Counted from the stretch's first letter, positions 1-10,387 are shown. The stretch: DNA of 64,000 nucleotides from Hortaea werneckii (GCA_037044905.1 JBAOKB010000063.1:1-64000); one strand, 5' to 3'. Numbers and translations are program-made. Notes: generated from the letters alone by a model not told the origin.

Positions 1-41
1 ATTGCTAAGGTTAAACGTAACTTGGTTTGTTCCCTGAACAG
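1..41. other. Residual Nanopore native-barcode adapter (not genomic)
   Basis: Bases 1-14 equal the left flank of the Oxford Nanopore native barcode adapter (ATTGCTAAGGTTAA). Bases 15-38 equal, as I remember it, native barcode NB08 (starts ACGTAACTTGG, ends TTCCCTGAA). Bases 39-42 (CAGC) fit the start of the right flank before telomere repeats begin. The genomic sequence therefore starts at about 42. The adapter directly abutting telomere repeat means the read began at the physical chromosome end. Confidence 0.93.
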
Positions 42-178
42 CCCTAACCCTAACCCTAACCCTAACCCTAACCCTAACCCTAACCCTAACCCTAACCCTA
101 ACCCTAACCCTAACCCTAACCCTAACCCTAACCCTAACCCTAACCCTAACCCTAACCCTAACCCTAACCCTAACCCTA
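42..178. repeat. Telomere, (CCCTAA)n
   Basis: Twenty-two uninterrupted CCCTAA hexamers (42-173) plus a partial CCCTA. The C-rich strand reads 5'->3' on +, the orientation expected at a left chromosome end, with the G-rich TTAGGG strand running toward the terminus. TTAGGG is the usual telomere unit of filamentous ascomycetes. The tract begins immediately after adapter sequence, so it is terminal. Confidence 0.98.
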
Positions 179-393
179 TGCCTCCGGCGGCCCTGGCGTC
201 GGCGCCCTGAACGGCTTCCCCTTTCCTTTTCTCTCTCTTTTTCCTCCCGACAATTGGAACCCTCTTGCCTCCGGCGGCCCTGGCGTCGGCGCCCTGAACG
301 GCTTGCTCTCTCTTTTACATTTCACTAACATTTCGCCCTGTACTAGCTAACCCTAACCCTCAGCCTCCTTCCTCCCTCCTGCCCTCTTCTATC
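179..393. repeat. Subtelomeric spacer with a 39-bp direct repeat and interstitial telomere motif
   Basis: A GC-rich 39-bp unit (starts TGCCTCCGGCGGCC, ends GAACGGCTT) occurs at 179-217 and again at 266-304, an 87-bp period separated by pyrimidine-rich DNA. The first copy touches the last telomere hexamer. A short interstitial TAACCCTAACCCT lies at 348-360. No gene is visible. This is the 3' flank of the helicase gene, whose stop codon is at 394. Confidence 0.85.
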
Positions 394-3300
394 TCAGCTT
401 ATATGATACACCATTCTCACCAACTCGTTCGTTTCCATCATGTTCGTCGCCCGCTTCCGGATCACCCACCTCCATAGTCGGCCCCATTCGTCCTCTTCCA
501 ACCCTCCCCCCTCCCAAAATCCCAAACTCCTCTCCATCTCCCCCTCTACCCACCCCCACTCCCACTCCTTTCCCTCCCTCTCTTCCCTCCCCCACATCCT
601 TTGGCTGATTACCGCCCCTCCTATGTCCTCCATCACTCCCTTGTATTGGCATCCTGCCCCCGCAACTCCGCTTCGCTGATATCCTGCCGTTTTACTCCCG
701 CACGCCGCCGTCTTCTCTTCCCATCTTTGACATATGCTCTGCGGCACCCAGCAGAAATTGCACCCGCTGAATCGAGCCATCTGTAGCCGCTTCATCCTCT
801 TCTTCACTTCCGCCATCCTCTCCCCTGCCTCCTTCCCGTGCCCTCTGCACTCTTCCCACCCTCGAGCCCTTTTCGCCCGTTGTATCTGCCCTTGCGCCCA
901 GCACACCGAACACCCTACCTTCGTCCAATCCTCTAGCCTCTTCACCATCTCGTCTCTGTCTATCTCTCTGCTAGCCCTCTCCGCTAACCTCGACCTCTTC
1001 TGCGCTTGCACTCTTTCTCCCTCTCTACTCATTCCTGTCCTCGCCTCGTTTATGCTTCGCTCCCTCTCCTCTCTCTCTCCTATACTTCTTGCCCTCTTTA
1101 GCCCTCTTCCTTCCTTTGCTGCCTCTTCACACTCATCCCCAGCTTCGGCCAACCCTGACCCTGATTCTCCCTCGTCGTCAACGTTGTCCGTACCTAACTC
1201 TGAGCCTCTCGGTGTTCCATCCTCGCTACCTTGTTCCATCGGCTCTGACCCTGACCCGTCTGCTTCCTCTTGCTCCCTCCTTCTATGCTGCTGTGATGGA
1301 ACGAACCCCCCTGTCCTCACTACAACCCTCGCCCTCCTTCCCGTTCTTGTTAACCCTCTACATACATCACACACTTTCTCTCCGTTCTCGCATCCGATCC
1401 TGTCCGCCCTCCCATCCATCTCCCTGTCTAACACAACCCTCCTACACTTCTCCCCTTCCAGATATTCGTGCATCCCCCTTTCCATCACGAATCCCTTCTC
1501 CAAGATTTTCCGACCCCCTACTGTGTTGTAGCCTCTCATTAAGATCGCCTCGCTTGCCTCTCCATCTCTTCCTGCCCTTCCACTTTCCTGTGCGTAATCC
1601 CTCACCAATTCCTTCACTCCCACGTGTACCACCACCCTGATGTGTGGTGCATCCACCCCCATTCCCATCGCTGTCGTCGCCGCGAACACTCTGTGCGTCC
1701 CCTTGACCAGCTGTTCCAGAATCTTCCTTTTCATTTCTTCGTCTCCGACCCTCCTGTAGTACACTGGACACCTCAGCACTTCTCCAATCTTCTTGCACTG
1801 CTCTACCCTCCGGCAGTACACTATGATCTGTCCCTCCTCGTGTTCTTCCAGTTTCTTTCTTACCAACTCCGCTACCCTCTCCTCTTCTTCTCGCCGGTCG
1901 TACTCGACCACCTGGTAAGCGATGTTCCTCCTCGTCGTCGAGTCTCTTATCATCCGTACCGTCCTCTTCTCCAAGCCCATCGCTTCGAGCCAGCTCGACT
2001 CTTCCTTCGGTGGCAACGTTGCCGTGAGATACACCATCTGGCATCCCTTCCTGGCGAACTCCGCTAGCTCGAGCACTTTCGGCCTCCATGTCTCTGTCGA
2101 GTCCAGAACGATGTGGCTCTCGTCGACTACTATCCTGTCTAGCTCTCCGGTAGCTAGCTTGTCGTTGATGAACCTGTTGAACGCCTTCGTTACTGCGCTC
2201 TCGGGTGTTACTAGCACGATCCTCGCGTGCCTGGCGCTCTGGTCGGGCCATCTCCCGGCGTTGAGTCCGATCTCCTTGCATCTCCTCTCTAGATCGCTCC
2301 TTAGCGATATCAACGGCACCACTACCACCGTCACCCCTCCGACTGAGCAGAATGCCGGTAGCATGAACATCAGACTCTTGCCTCCTCCGGTCCTCATGAC
2401 CATTACTACCTTCGGCTCGCCCGATACGATTGCCTTTAGCCCTTCCAGTTGTGAGCCTCTAAATGAAGCGTTCGGCCCCAGCATTTCCCTCAGACTCACG
2501 TTCAAGTCTGCCCTCCTCAACTTCGCCCACCTCTCTTCTTCTACCATCTTCCTGTATTTCTCCAGATCGATCGTCGGCTTTCCATTACCTGTCGCAGTGG
2601 ACGGCCACCTGATGAAGTGGTGCCATGACACGCTCACCTTTCTGAACGATGCCTGCTCGGACTGCGTGCTGAACGGGTTCTCTGTCGTCAAGATCCCGTA
2701 GATCAACTCTTCCATCCTTTTACTGTGTCCGGATTGCATCTGCCTATCTTCTGTTGTTACTCCTTCGTACAACCGATCGAGCTGTTTTGTCACTTCTTCC
2801 TCTGGGCAGTGTACCCTTTGGATGGCTGGGTATAGCTGCCTCCATGTCGACGGCGTTACAAAGAATCCGGCCTGGCATTTTGATAGCTCCCTCTTCATCA
2901 CCCTCTTCAGCCTCTCTGTGTTCCAGAAGCCGTCTATGCTGAGTGCCTGCAGCTTGCCCTCTTTCGCTTTTCCTCCATTCCTCGGCCTGCTTCGCGCCTC
3001 CCTCCCACTGACCATCCGATCTCCTGCCGTTCCTTCGTCATCACCTCCATCCGCCTCGCTTTCACTGCTCGGGCTTGTGCTCGATTCGCTCTCGCTTCCT
3101 GAACTGCCCTCTTCCCCGTCGCTTTCCCTTCCTCCTTCTTCGCTCCCACTCTCCTCCTCCTCCCTGACTCCGTCGACCTCGCCTTCCCATTTCTTTTCCG
3201 GCTCCGGCTCCCACAGATATTTGCTGAAGTCGAACTCGCCCCTGACTTCCCACCTGAGCATGTGCACGAACGGTTCCACTAGCCACAAATGGTACACCAA

Positions 3301-5496
3301 CAGCTTTCCCACCTCTTGCGGCAGATACCTGTGGATTATCTTCGCTTCGCCGCTCTTGCTGTAGCCTTTGTGGTAGCCCGTCACCAGCTCGACCATGCCA
3401 TTGTCAACAAAAACACCCCTCTGCGCTCGCGCACTCTCTCCGTTCTCGGTCCTGATGCTGACAACTTCCGTCCCTCTGGCTGGAGCTCCCCCTGCCATGT
3501 GACACAACACTATCAGCTCCTCCTTGAACAGAGTCACCTCCCGGAAGTACTGCTCCACCTTGGTCGTGTTCCACTTTAGCTCACTCCTGTCCCTCACTTC
3601 ACTCATGTCGATATTTTGTAGAAAGTACTTGGTTATTCGGTCCTCTCTCATGGCCCGGCTCCACAACCACTTCCTGCTCTCCACGTCTTTCCCGTCCGGC
3701 CTCCTGACTCTGCCCAAGACTTCATCGTTTCTCTCATCGTCCAAGAAGCTCCAACCCTCGGTGAGATCGCTTGGGTTGTCGAACAGTCTGTCCAGATGCA
3801 AGATCGGCAGTTCCTCCTCTTGCTGTAAGAACATCAACCGCTTCGTGAGCCTCCCCAGACACCTTTCCCACAGCGAGTGTAGTGCATCTCTGAGATCTCC
3901 CATGCTGAAGCTGATCTTGTCGATGGCGACCTGTTGGCATCTGTTCATCCAAGTGACCCGTGCCCCGGCTTTCTCCGTGAACCTGATCCTCATTCCAAAA
4001 GTCTTCATGTGCAAGACCCTGTCCATCGGGCTCGCTGGTCCCCCGTATTCCTGAAGACACAACAGCCTGGGCACCATATCGTGCACCCCTTCTACAATGC
4101 TGACCGCTTCTTTTCTCGCCTCACTCTCACCTATCCCGGCTCCGATCAGCCGGTCGATGTCGTCTTGCCTCTGCTTGTAAGCCATGAACACCACCAGAGC
4201 CTTACAGACCGTGACGATGGCCGCCAGCTTCGGCGTGAAGTTGAACACGCTTACCCATCCTGCGTCTTCGGTGTCCAAGCCGAGAACTGCCAATGCGGAC
4301 AGAAAGCCGCTTTGGAACTCGTCGTCTAGCAGCTCCTGGTCGAGCATGCTGGCCCAGAAAAGAACGATGGACCATTGTAACTCGTCTTCGCAGACCTTTC
4401 TGGCTCCCTTGTCTAGAGCGGCGGTCTCTCGTCTGGCGAGACTTTGCATTGCTCCCAGCCTCCTCGCTTGCCCATCCGTCAACGTGTAGTCTGGCTTGTT
4501 CTCCCATGTCTGACTCCTCCAAAGATATCTCAGCATTGATACCCAGACCCTGGAGTATTTCTTCTTCGTACTGGCCTCGTGTTTGCTGTAGAATGGAGTC
4601 TCGTTGTTCGCGGCCCCGGTTTCCTTCCTGTTCACGTAGTGAAGAGCGGACCTTGGGATCGTCCGCGGACTGCTGACGTCCATGGCCTTCTTGATCACCC
4701 TGCCGGTCGCTCTGCAAGCTCTCTCGATCGCCTCCTCTTCTTCATCCACGCTCTCTATCCCCCGCTCGTCCGCCTCAAGCTTTGGCGCCGCACTTAGACT
4801 AGCCCGTAGCTCTTCTTTCTCAAACCCAGCCAGATGGTGAGCCCAGCTGGTGTGTTCCAGCCATGGATCCATTTCAGACCTGACATTGCTGACGTTCACC
4901 TTCCTGTGATGGTGCGCCTCCCGCAGCTTCCTCTTGAGTCCATCGGCTACCTCATCTGTCAACTTCTGCGCCCTGTCCTCGGGCTCGCAGCCATGACCGC
5001 CTCCTAGCATCCGTGGCGCTGGCGGTAGCACTTTAAAGAGCTTAGTCCACTGCGCATACTTGAAGAATCTCTGACAGCAGTGACCTTCCGTGAACGGCTG
5101 GTTTGCGGCGGGTCGACTCCTCAAACTCCCTCGACCTCCTCTGCTTTTGGCGCTGTTCCAGCCGTGTTCCTTTCTACAGTGCGCCTCGATCCCCTTTTTA
5201 CTCTCCCTCAGCAACCCGCACGCTTTGCACTGTGAGCATTGCTCGATGACCGGGCCGAGCTCCTGGATCGCTTCCTGTTCGGCGGCGGGGTACACGACGT
5301 CTTCTGACCTATAAGCGACGTGGTCGAGTTTTTCCACTTGTTCGATTATTCCTTTCCTAGTGCTCACTGTTAGCGTCTGGTGACTTTGGCTGAGATGCGC
5401 CTTGATTTGGTCTGGAACCACTGCAAACTTGCAATCTCTACAAACGATGATTTGAAAATTCTGGAAGTGTACGAACAGACTCTCAAAAGCGTCCAT
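394..5496 (-). CDS. Telomere-linked RecQ-type helicase (TLH), full-length copy
   Basis: Intronless 1700-aa protein transcribed toward the telomere, ending about 216 bp from the telomere repeats. The N-terminus has two Cys/His clusters resembling the zinc-finger-like N-termini of fungal subtelomeric helicases (CRDC..HLSQSH near residue 20, CKAC..HCRKEH near 90-110). A middle segment near 680-780 is conserved in such proteins (GGAPARGTE, HKGY, HRYLP). An acidic Ser/Glu linker follows. The RecQ core shows Walker A GGGKS (about 1036), motif II DESH (about 1124; RecQ usually DEAH), motif III TAT, motif V GMGVDAP and motif VI QESGRAGRDG (about 1305). A Cys-rich RecQ zinc-binding segment (KCRR...CENG...CDVC) comes after it. 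The C-terminus is Arg/Glu-rich with further Cys. TLH genes typically lie next to fungal telomeres. Start: first ATG of a frame open to the domain. Confidence 0.93.
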   Translation of the reverse strand: MDAFESLFVHFQNFQIIVCRDCKFAVVPDQIKAHLSQSHQTLTVSTRKGIIEQVEKLDHVAYRSEDVVYPAAEQEAIQELGPVIEQCSQCKACGLLRESKKGIEAHCRKEHGWNSAKSRGGRGSLRSRPAANQPFTEGHCCQRFFKYAQWTKLFKVLPPAPRMLGGGHGCEPEDRAQKLTDEVADGLKRKLREAHHHRKVNVSNVRSEMDPWLEHTSWAHHLAGFEKEELRASLSAAPKLEADERGIESVDEEEEAIERACRATGRVIKKAMDVSSPRTIPRSALHYVNRKETGAANNETPFYSKHEASTKKKYSRVWVSMLRYLWRSQTWENKPDYTLTDGQARRLGAMQSLARRETAALDKGARKVCEDELQWSIVLFWASMLDQELLDDEFQSGFLSALAVLGLDTEDAGWVSVFNFTPKLAAIVTVCKALVVFMAYKQRQDDIDRLIGAGIGESEARKEAVSIVEGVHDMVPRLLCLQEYGGPASPMDRVLHMKTFGMRIRFTEKAGARVTWMNRCQQVAIDKISFSMGDLRDALHSLWERCLGRLTKRLMFLQQEEELPILHLDRLFDNPSDLTEGWSFLDDERNDEVLGRVRRPDGKDVESRKWLWSRAMREDRITKYFLQNIDMSEVRDRSELKWNTTKVEQYFREVTLFKEELIVLCHMAGGAPARGTEVVSIRTENGESARAQRGVFVDNGMVELVTGYHKGYSKSGEAKIIHRYLPQEVGKLLVYHLWLVEPFVHMLRWEVRGEFDFSKYLWEPEPEKKWEGEVDGVREEEESGSEEGGRESDGEEGSSGSESESSTSPSSESEADGGDDEGTAGDRMVSGREARSRPRNGGKAKEGKLQALSIDGFWNTERLKRVMKRELSKCQAGFFVTPSTWRQLYPAIQRVHCPEEEVTKQLDRLYEGVTTEDRQMQSGHSKRMEELIYGILTTENPFSTQSEQASFRKVSVSWHHFIRWPSTATGNGKPTIDLEKYRKMVEEERWAKLRRADLNVSLREMLGPNASFRGSQLEGLKAIVSGEPKVVMVMRTGGGKSLMFMLPAFCSVGGVTVVVVPLISLRSDLERRCKEIGLNAGRWPDQSARHARIVLVTPESAVTKAFNRFINDKLATGELDRIVVDESHIVLDSTETWRPKVLELAEFARKGCQMVYLTATLPPKEESSWLEAMGLEKRTVRMIRDSTTRRNIAYQVVEYDRREEEERVAELVRKKLEEHEEGQIIVYCRRVEQCKKIGEVLRCPVYYRRVGDEEMKRKILEQLVKGTHRVFAATTAMGMGVDAPHIRVVVHVGVKELVRDYAQESGRAGRDGEASEAILMRGYNTVGGRKILEKGFVMERGMHEYLEGEKCRRVVLDREMDGRADRIGCENGEKVCDVCRGLTRTGRRARVVVRTGGFVPSQQHRRREQEEADGSGSEPMEQGSEDGTPRGSELGTDNVDDEGESGSGLAEAGDECEEAAKEGRGLKRARSIGEREERERSINEARTGMSREGERVQAQKRSRLAERASREIDRDEMVKRLEDWTKVGCSVCWAQGQIQRAKRARGWEECRGHGKEAGERMAEVKKRMKRLQMARFSGCNFCWVPQSICQRWEEKTAACGSKTAGYQRSGVAGAGCQYKGVMEDIGGAVISQRMWGREEREGKEWEWGWVEGEMERSLGFWEGGGLEEDEWGRLWRWVIRKRATNMMETNELVRMVYHIS

Positions 5497-6069
5497 GGTG
5501 TATTAGCTGTCGAGCAACGTGTCTGTCCTGATGTTTCGGTCGGCGGCCTCGCCTGGGCTCAGCTGCACCGACCCCTGTCACAGAATTTTCGCGATCCCTG
5601 TCGCGATGGCGCGGTCACACATGATGGGGTTGAACGTTAGCTACATGCTACAAGAGTCGGTGGTCTTGCTGGGTGCTTTTCTGCACCTTTGTTGGTGTAT
5701 TTCTATCTACCCTACCTCTTCGCGAGCGTCCAGCCTGCGCTTCCGGCGGTCCCTCAATTCCAGCCGAACCGCCGTTACGCCCGCCGACCCTAACCCTAAG
5801 CCTTTGCGAGCGGAACTTCACACAGAATGTCGGGATTTTCGAACCGCGATAACAATTCACCACGCGGGTCTCCCGCTCCGATGTTGAAAACTCACGAGTA
5901 AAGTGCCTACGGATTGGAAACTCACCGAGTTTGAAACGATTCCGACCGGTACTTTTCATTCCTTCTGCCCCCGGTTTTTCATGGAATCTGCCCCCTCCGG
6001 CGAATTCGGTGGCCCGTGCCCCCCACGCATTATCATGGAATCCGCCCCGGATTCTTTGAAGGATTGAGG
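5497..6069. other. Upstream region of TLH copy 1 (right end of duplication unit 1)
   Basis: Identical by eye to 9811-10383. It should hold the TLH promoter. It carries an interstitial CCCTAACCCTAA at 5788-5799 and a short direct repeat, TCATGGAATCYGCCCC, near 5978 and 6033. The minus-strand reading of the truncated second helicase runs into it and stops at 5956. No convincing independent gene is present. Confidence 0.7.
5788..5799 (+). repeat. Interstitial telomere motif (CCCTAA)2 in unit 1
   Basis: Two perfect CCCTAA hexamers about 290 bp upstream of the TLH start codon. Could be a telomere-protein binding site or a scar of an old terminus. Confidence 0.8.
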
Positions 6070-9000
6070 GTAGTACACTGGACACCTCAGCACTTCTCCA
6101 ATCTTCTTGCACTGCTCTACCCTCCGGCAGTACACTATGATCTGTCCCTCCTCGTGTTCTTCCAGTTTCTTTCTTACCAACTCCGCTACCCTCTCCTCTT
6201 CTTCTCGCCGGTCGTACTCGACCACCTGGTAAGCGATGTTCCTCCTCGTCGTCGAGTCTCTTATCATCCGTACCGTCCTCTTCTCCAAGCCCATCGCTTC
6301 GAGCCAGCTCGACTCTTCCTTCGGTGGCAACGTTGCCGTGAGATACACCATCTGGCATCCCTTCCTGGCGAACTCCGCTAGCTCGAGCACTTTCGGCCTC
6401 CATGTCTCTGTCGAGTCCAGAACGATGTGGCTCTCGTCGACTACTATCCTGTCTAGCTCTCCGGTAGCTAGCTTGTCGTTGATGAACCTGTTGAACGCCT
6501 TCGTTACTGCGCTCTCGGGTGTTACTAGCACGATCCTCGCGTGCCTGGCGCTCTGGTCGGGCCATCTCCCGGCGTTGAGTCCGATCTCCTTGCATCTCCT
6601 CTCTAGATCGCTCCTTAGCGATATCAACGGCACCACTACCACCGTCACCCCTCCGACTGAGCAGAATGCCGGTAGCATGAACATCAGACTCTTGCCTCCT
6701 CCGGTCCTCATGACCATTACTACCTTCGGCTCGCCCGATACGATTGCCTTTAGCCCTTCCAGTTGTGAGCCTCTAAATGAAGCGTTCGGCCCCAGCATTT
6801 CCCTCAGACTCACGTTCAAGTCTGCCCTCCTCAACTTCGCCCACCTCTCTTCTTCTACCATCTTCCTGTATTTCTCCAGATCGATCGTCGGCTTTCCATT
6901 ACCTGTCGCAGTGGACGGCCACCTGATGAAGTGGTGCCATGACACGCTCACCTTTCTGAACGATGCCTGCTCGGACTGCGTGCTGAACGGGTTCTCTGTC
7001 GTCAAGATCCCGTAGATCAACTCTTCCATCCTTTTACTGTGTCCGGATTGCATCTGCCTATCTTCTGTTGTTACTCCTTCGTACAACCGATCGAGCTGTT
7101 TTGTCACTTCTTCCTCTGGGCAGTGTACCCTTTGGATGGCTGGGTATAGCTGCCTCCATGTCGACGGCGTTACAAAGAATCCGGCCTGGCATTTTGATAG
7201 CTCCCTCTTCATCACCCTCTTCAGCCTCTCTGTGTTCCAGAAGCCGTCTATGCTGAGTGCCTGCAGCTTGCCCTCTTTCGCTTTTCCTCCATTCCTCGGC
7301 CTGCTTCGCGCCTCCCTCCCACTGACCATCCGATCTCCTGCCGTTCCTTCGTCATCACCTCCATCCGCCTCGCTTTCACTGCTCGGGCTTGTGCTCGATT
7401 CGCTCTCGCTTCCTGAACTGCCCTCTTCCCCGTCGCTTTCCCTTCCTCCTTCTTCGCTCCCACTCTCCTCCTCCTCCCTGACTCCGTCGACCTCGCCTTC
7501 CCATTTCTTTTCCGGCTCCGGCTCCCACAGATATTTGCTGAAGTCGAACTCGCCCCTGACTTCCCACCTGAGCATGTGCACGAACGGTTCCACTAGCCAC
7601 AAATGGTACACCAACAGCTTTCCCACCTCTTGCGGCAGATACCTGTGGATTATCTTCGCTTCGCCGCTCTTGCTGTAGCCTTTGTGGTAGCCCGTCACCA
7701 GCTCGACCATGCCATTGTCAACAAAAACACCCCTCTGCGCTCGCGCACTCTCTCCGTTCTCGGTCCTGATGCTGACAACTTCCGTCCCTCTGGCTGGAGC
7801 TCCCCCTGCCATGTGACACAACACTATCAGCTCCTCCTTGAACAGAGTCACCTCCCGGAAGTACTGCTCCACCTTGGTCGTGTTCCACTTTAGCTCACTC
7901 CTGTCCCTCACTTCACTCATGTCGATATTTTGTAGAAAGTACTTGGTTATTCGGTCCTCTCTCATGGCCCGGCTCCACAACCACTTCCTGCTCTCCACGT
8001 CTTTCCCGTCCGGCCTCCTGACTCTGCCCAAGACTTCATCGTTTCTCTCATCGTCCAAGAAGCTCCAACCCTCGGTGAGATCGCTTGGGTTGTCGAACAG
8101 TCTGTCCAGATGCAAGATCGGCAGTTCCTCCTCTTGCTGTAAGAACATCAACCGCTTCGTGAGCCTCCCCAGACACCTTTCCCACAGCGAGTGTAGTGCA
8201 TCTCTGAGATCTCCCATGCTGAAGCTGATCTTGTCGATGGCGACCTGTTGGCATCTGTTCATCCAAGTGACCCGTGCCCCGGCTTTCTCCGTGAACCTGA
8301 TCCTCATTCCAAAAGTCTTCATGTGCAAGACCCTGTCCATCGGGCTCGCTGGTCCCCCGTATTCCTGAAGACACAACAGCCTGGGCACCATATCGTGCAC
8401 CCCTTCTACAATGCTGACCGCTTCTTTTCTCGCCTCACTCTCACCTATCCCGGCTCCGATCAGCCGGTCGATGTCGTCTTGCCTCTGCTTGTAAGCCATG
8501 AACACCACCAGAGCCTTACAGACCGTGACGATGGCCGCCAGCTTCGGCGTGAAGTTGAACACGCTTACCCATCCTGCGTCTTCGGTGTCCAAGCCGAGAA
8601 CTGCCAATGCGGACAGAAAGCCGCTTTGGAACTCGTCGTCTAGCAGCTCCTGGTCGAGCATGCTGGCCCAGAAAAGAACGATGGACCATTGTAACTCGTC
8701 TTCGCAGACCTTTCTGGCTCCCTTGTCTAGAGCGGCGGTCTCTCGTCTGGCGAGACTTTGCATTGCTCCCAGCCTCCTCGCTTGCCCATCCGTCAACGTG
8801 TAGTCTGGCTTGTTCTCCCATGTCTGACTCCTCCAAAGATATCTCAGCATTGATACCCAGACCCTGGAGTATTTCTTCTTCGTACTGGCCTCGTGTTTGC
8901 TGTAGAATGGAGTCTCGTTGTTCGCGGCCCCGGTTTCCTTCCTGTTCACGTAGTGAAGAGCGGACCTTGGGATCGTCCGCGGACTGCTGACGTCCATGGC

Positions 9001-9810
9001 CTTCTTGATCACCCTGCCGGTCGCTCTGCAAGCTCTCTCGATCGCCTCCTCTTCTTCATCCACGCTCTCTATCCCCCGCTCGTCCGCCTCAAGCTTTGGC
9101 GCCGCACTTAGACTAGCCCGTAGCTCTTCTTTCTCAAACCCAGCCAGATGGTGAGCCCAGCTGGTGTGTTCCAGCCATGGATCCATTTCAGACCTGACAT
9201 TGCTGACGTTCACCTTCCTGTGATGGTGCGCCTCCCGCAGCTTCCTCTTGAGTCCATCGGCTACCTCATCTGTCAACTTCTGCGCCCTGTCCTCGGGCTC
9301 GCAGCCATGACCGCCTCCTAGCATCCGTGGCGCTGGCGGTAGCACTTTAAAGAGCTTAGTCCACTGCGCATACTTGAAGAATCTCTGACAGCAGTGACCT
9401 TCCGTGAACGGCTGGTTTGCGGCGGGTCGACTCCTCAAACTCCCTCGACCTCCTCTGCTTTTGGCGCTGTTCCAGCCGTGTTCCTTTCTACAGTGCGCCT
9501 CGATCCCCTTTTTACTCTCCCTCAGCAACCCGCACGCTTTGCACTGTGAGCATTGCTCGATGACCGGGCCGAGCTCCTGGATCGCTTCCTGTTCGGCGGC
9601 GGGGTACACGACGTCTTCTGACCTATAAGCGACGTGGTCGAGTTTTTCCACTTGTTCGATTATTCCTTTCCTAGTGCTCACTGTTAGCGTCTGGTGACTT
9701 TGGCTGAGATGCGCCTTGATTTGGTCTGGAACCACTGCAAACTTGCAATCTCTACAAACGATGATTTGAAAATTCTGGAAGTGTACGAACAGACTCTCAA
9801 AAGCGTCCAT
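5956..9810 (-). pseudogene. Truncated second TLH helicase copy
   Basis: 1284 codons. Residues 1-1246 are identical to the full-length copy. After the GTAG junction (6070-6073) the frame runs into duplicated upstream DNA and adds about 38 unrelated residues. It keeps the zinc-finger-like N-terminus, middle region, Walker A, DESH, TAT and motif IV, but lacks motifs V and VI, the QESGRAGRDG arginine fingers and the zinc-binding subdomain, so helicase activity is not expected. It retains the same upstream region as copy 1 and could still be transcribed. Best read as a duplication by-product rather than a selected gene. Confidence 0.9.
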
Positions 9811-10101
9811 GGTGTATTAGCTGTCGAGCAACGTGTCTGTCCTGATGTTTCGGTCGGCGGCCTCGCCTGGGCTCAGCTGCACCGACCCCTGTCACAGAAT
9901 TTTCGCGATCCCTGTCGCGATGGCGCGGTCACACATGATGGGGTTGAACGTTAGCTACATGCTACAAGAGTCGGTGGTCTTGCTGGGTGCTTTTCTGCAC
10001 CTTTGTTGGTGTATTTCTATCTACCCTACCTCTTCGCGAGCGTCCAGCCTGCGCTTCCGGCGGTCCCTCAATTCCAGCCGAACCGCCGTTACGCCCGCCG
10101 A

Positions 10102-10113
10102 CCCTAACCCTAA
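10102..10113 (+). repeat. Interstitial telomere motif (CCCTAA)2 in unit 2
   Basis: Exact partner of 5788-5799, offset by 4314 bp, upstream of the truncated helicase copy. Confidence 0.8.
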
Positions 10114-10387
10114 GCCTTTGCGAGCGGAACTTCACACAGAATGTCGGGATTTTCGAACCGCGATAACAATTCACCACGCGGGTCTCCCGCTCCGATGTTG
10201 AAAACTCACGAGTAAAGTGCCTACGGATTGGAAACTCACCGAGTTTGAAACGATTCCGACCGGTACTTTTCATTCCTTCTGCCCCCGGTTTTTCATGGAA
10301 TCTGCCCCCTCCGGCGAATTCGGTGGCCCGTGCCCCCCACGCATTATCATGGAATCCGCCCCGGATTCTTTGAAGGATTGAGGGTAG

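Larger units (their letters stand above)
1756..10387. repeat. 4314-bp direct tandem duplication (units 1756-6069 and 6070-10383)
   Basis: Every position I compared from 1756 to 6069 recurs at +4314, and translated reading frames in the two units are identical in length and sequence. The junction is at a GTAG shared by the unit's left edge (1756-1759), the internal junction (6070-6073) and the right edge (10384-10387), the pattern of microhomology-mediated or template-switch duplication. The unit covers the N-terminal 1246 codons of TLH plus about 570 bp upstream, so copy 2 lacks the helicase C-terminal half. Confidence 0.95.

Noticed and set aside
42..178. CRISPR-like array of short repeats
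   Set aside because: Uninterrupted hexamers with no spacers, in a eukaryote; it is telomere.
22..210. Open frame of alternating Pro-Asn over the telomere
   Set aside because: It is simply CCCTAA repeat read in a stop-free frame, beginning inside adapter sequence.
734..4797. Many Ser/Leu-rich or Arg-rich frames on both strands across the helicase, repeated at +4314
   Set aside because: They are shadows of the TLH frame: biased composition, no domains, and identical copies only because the locus is duplicated.
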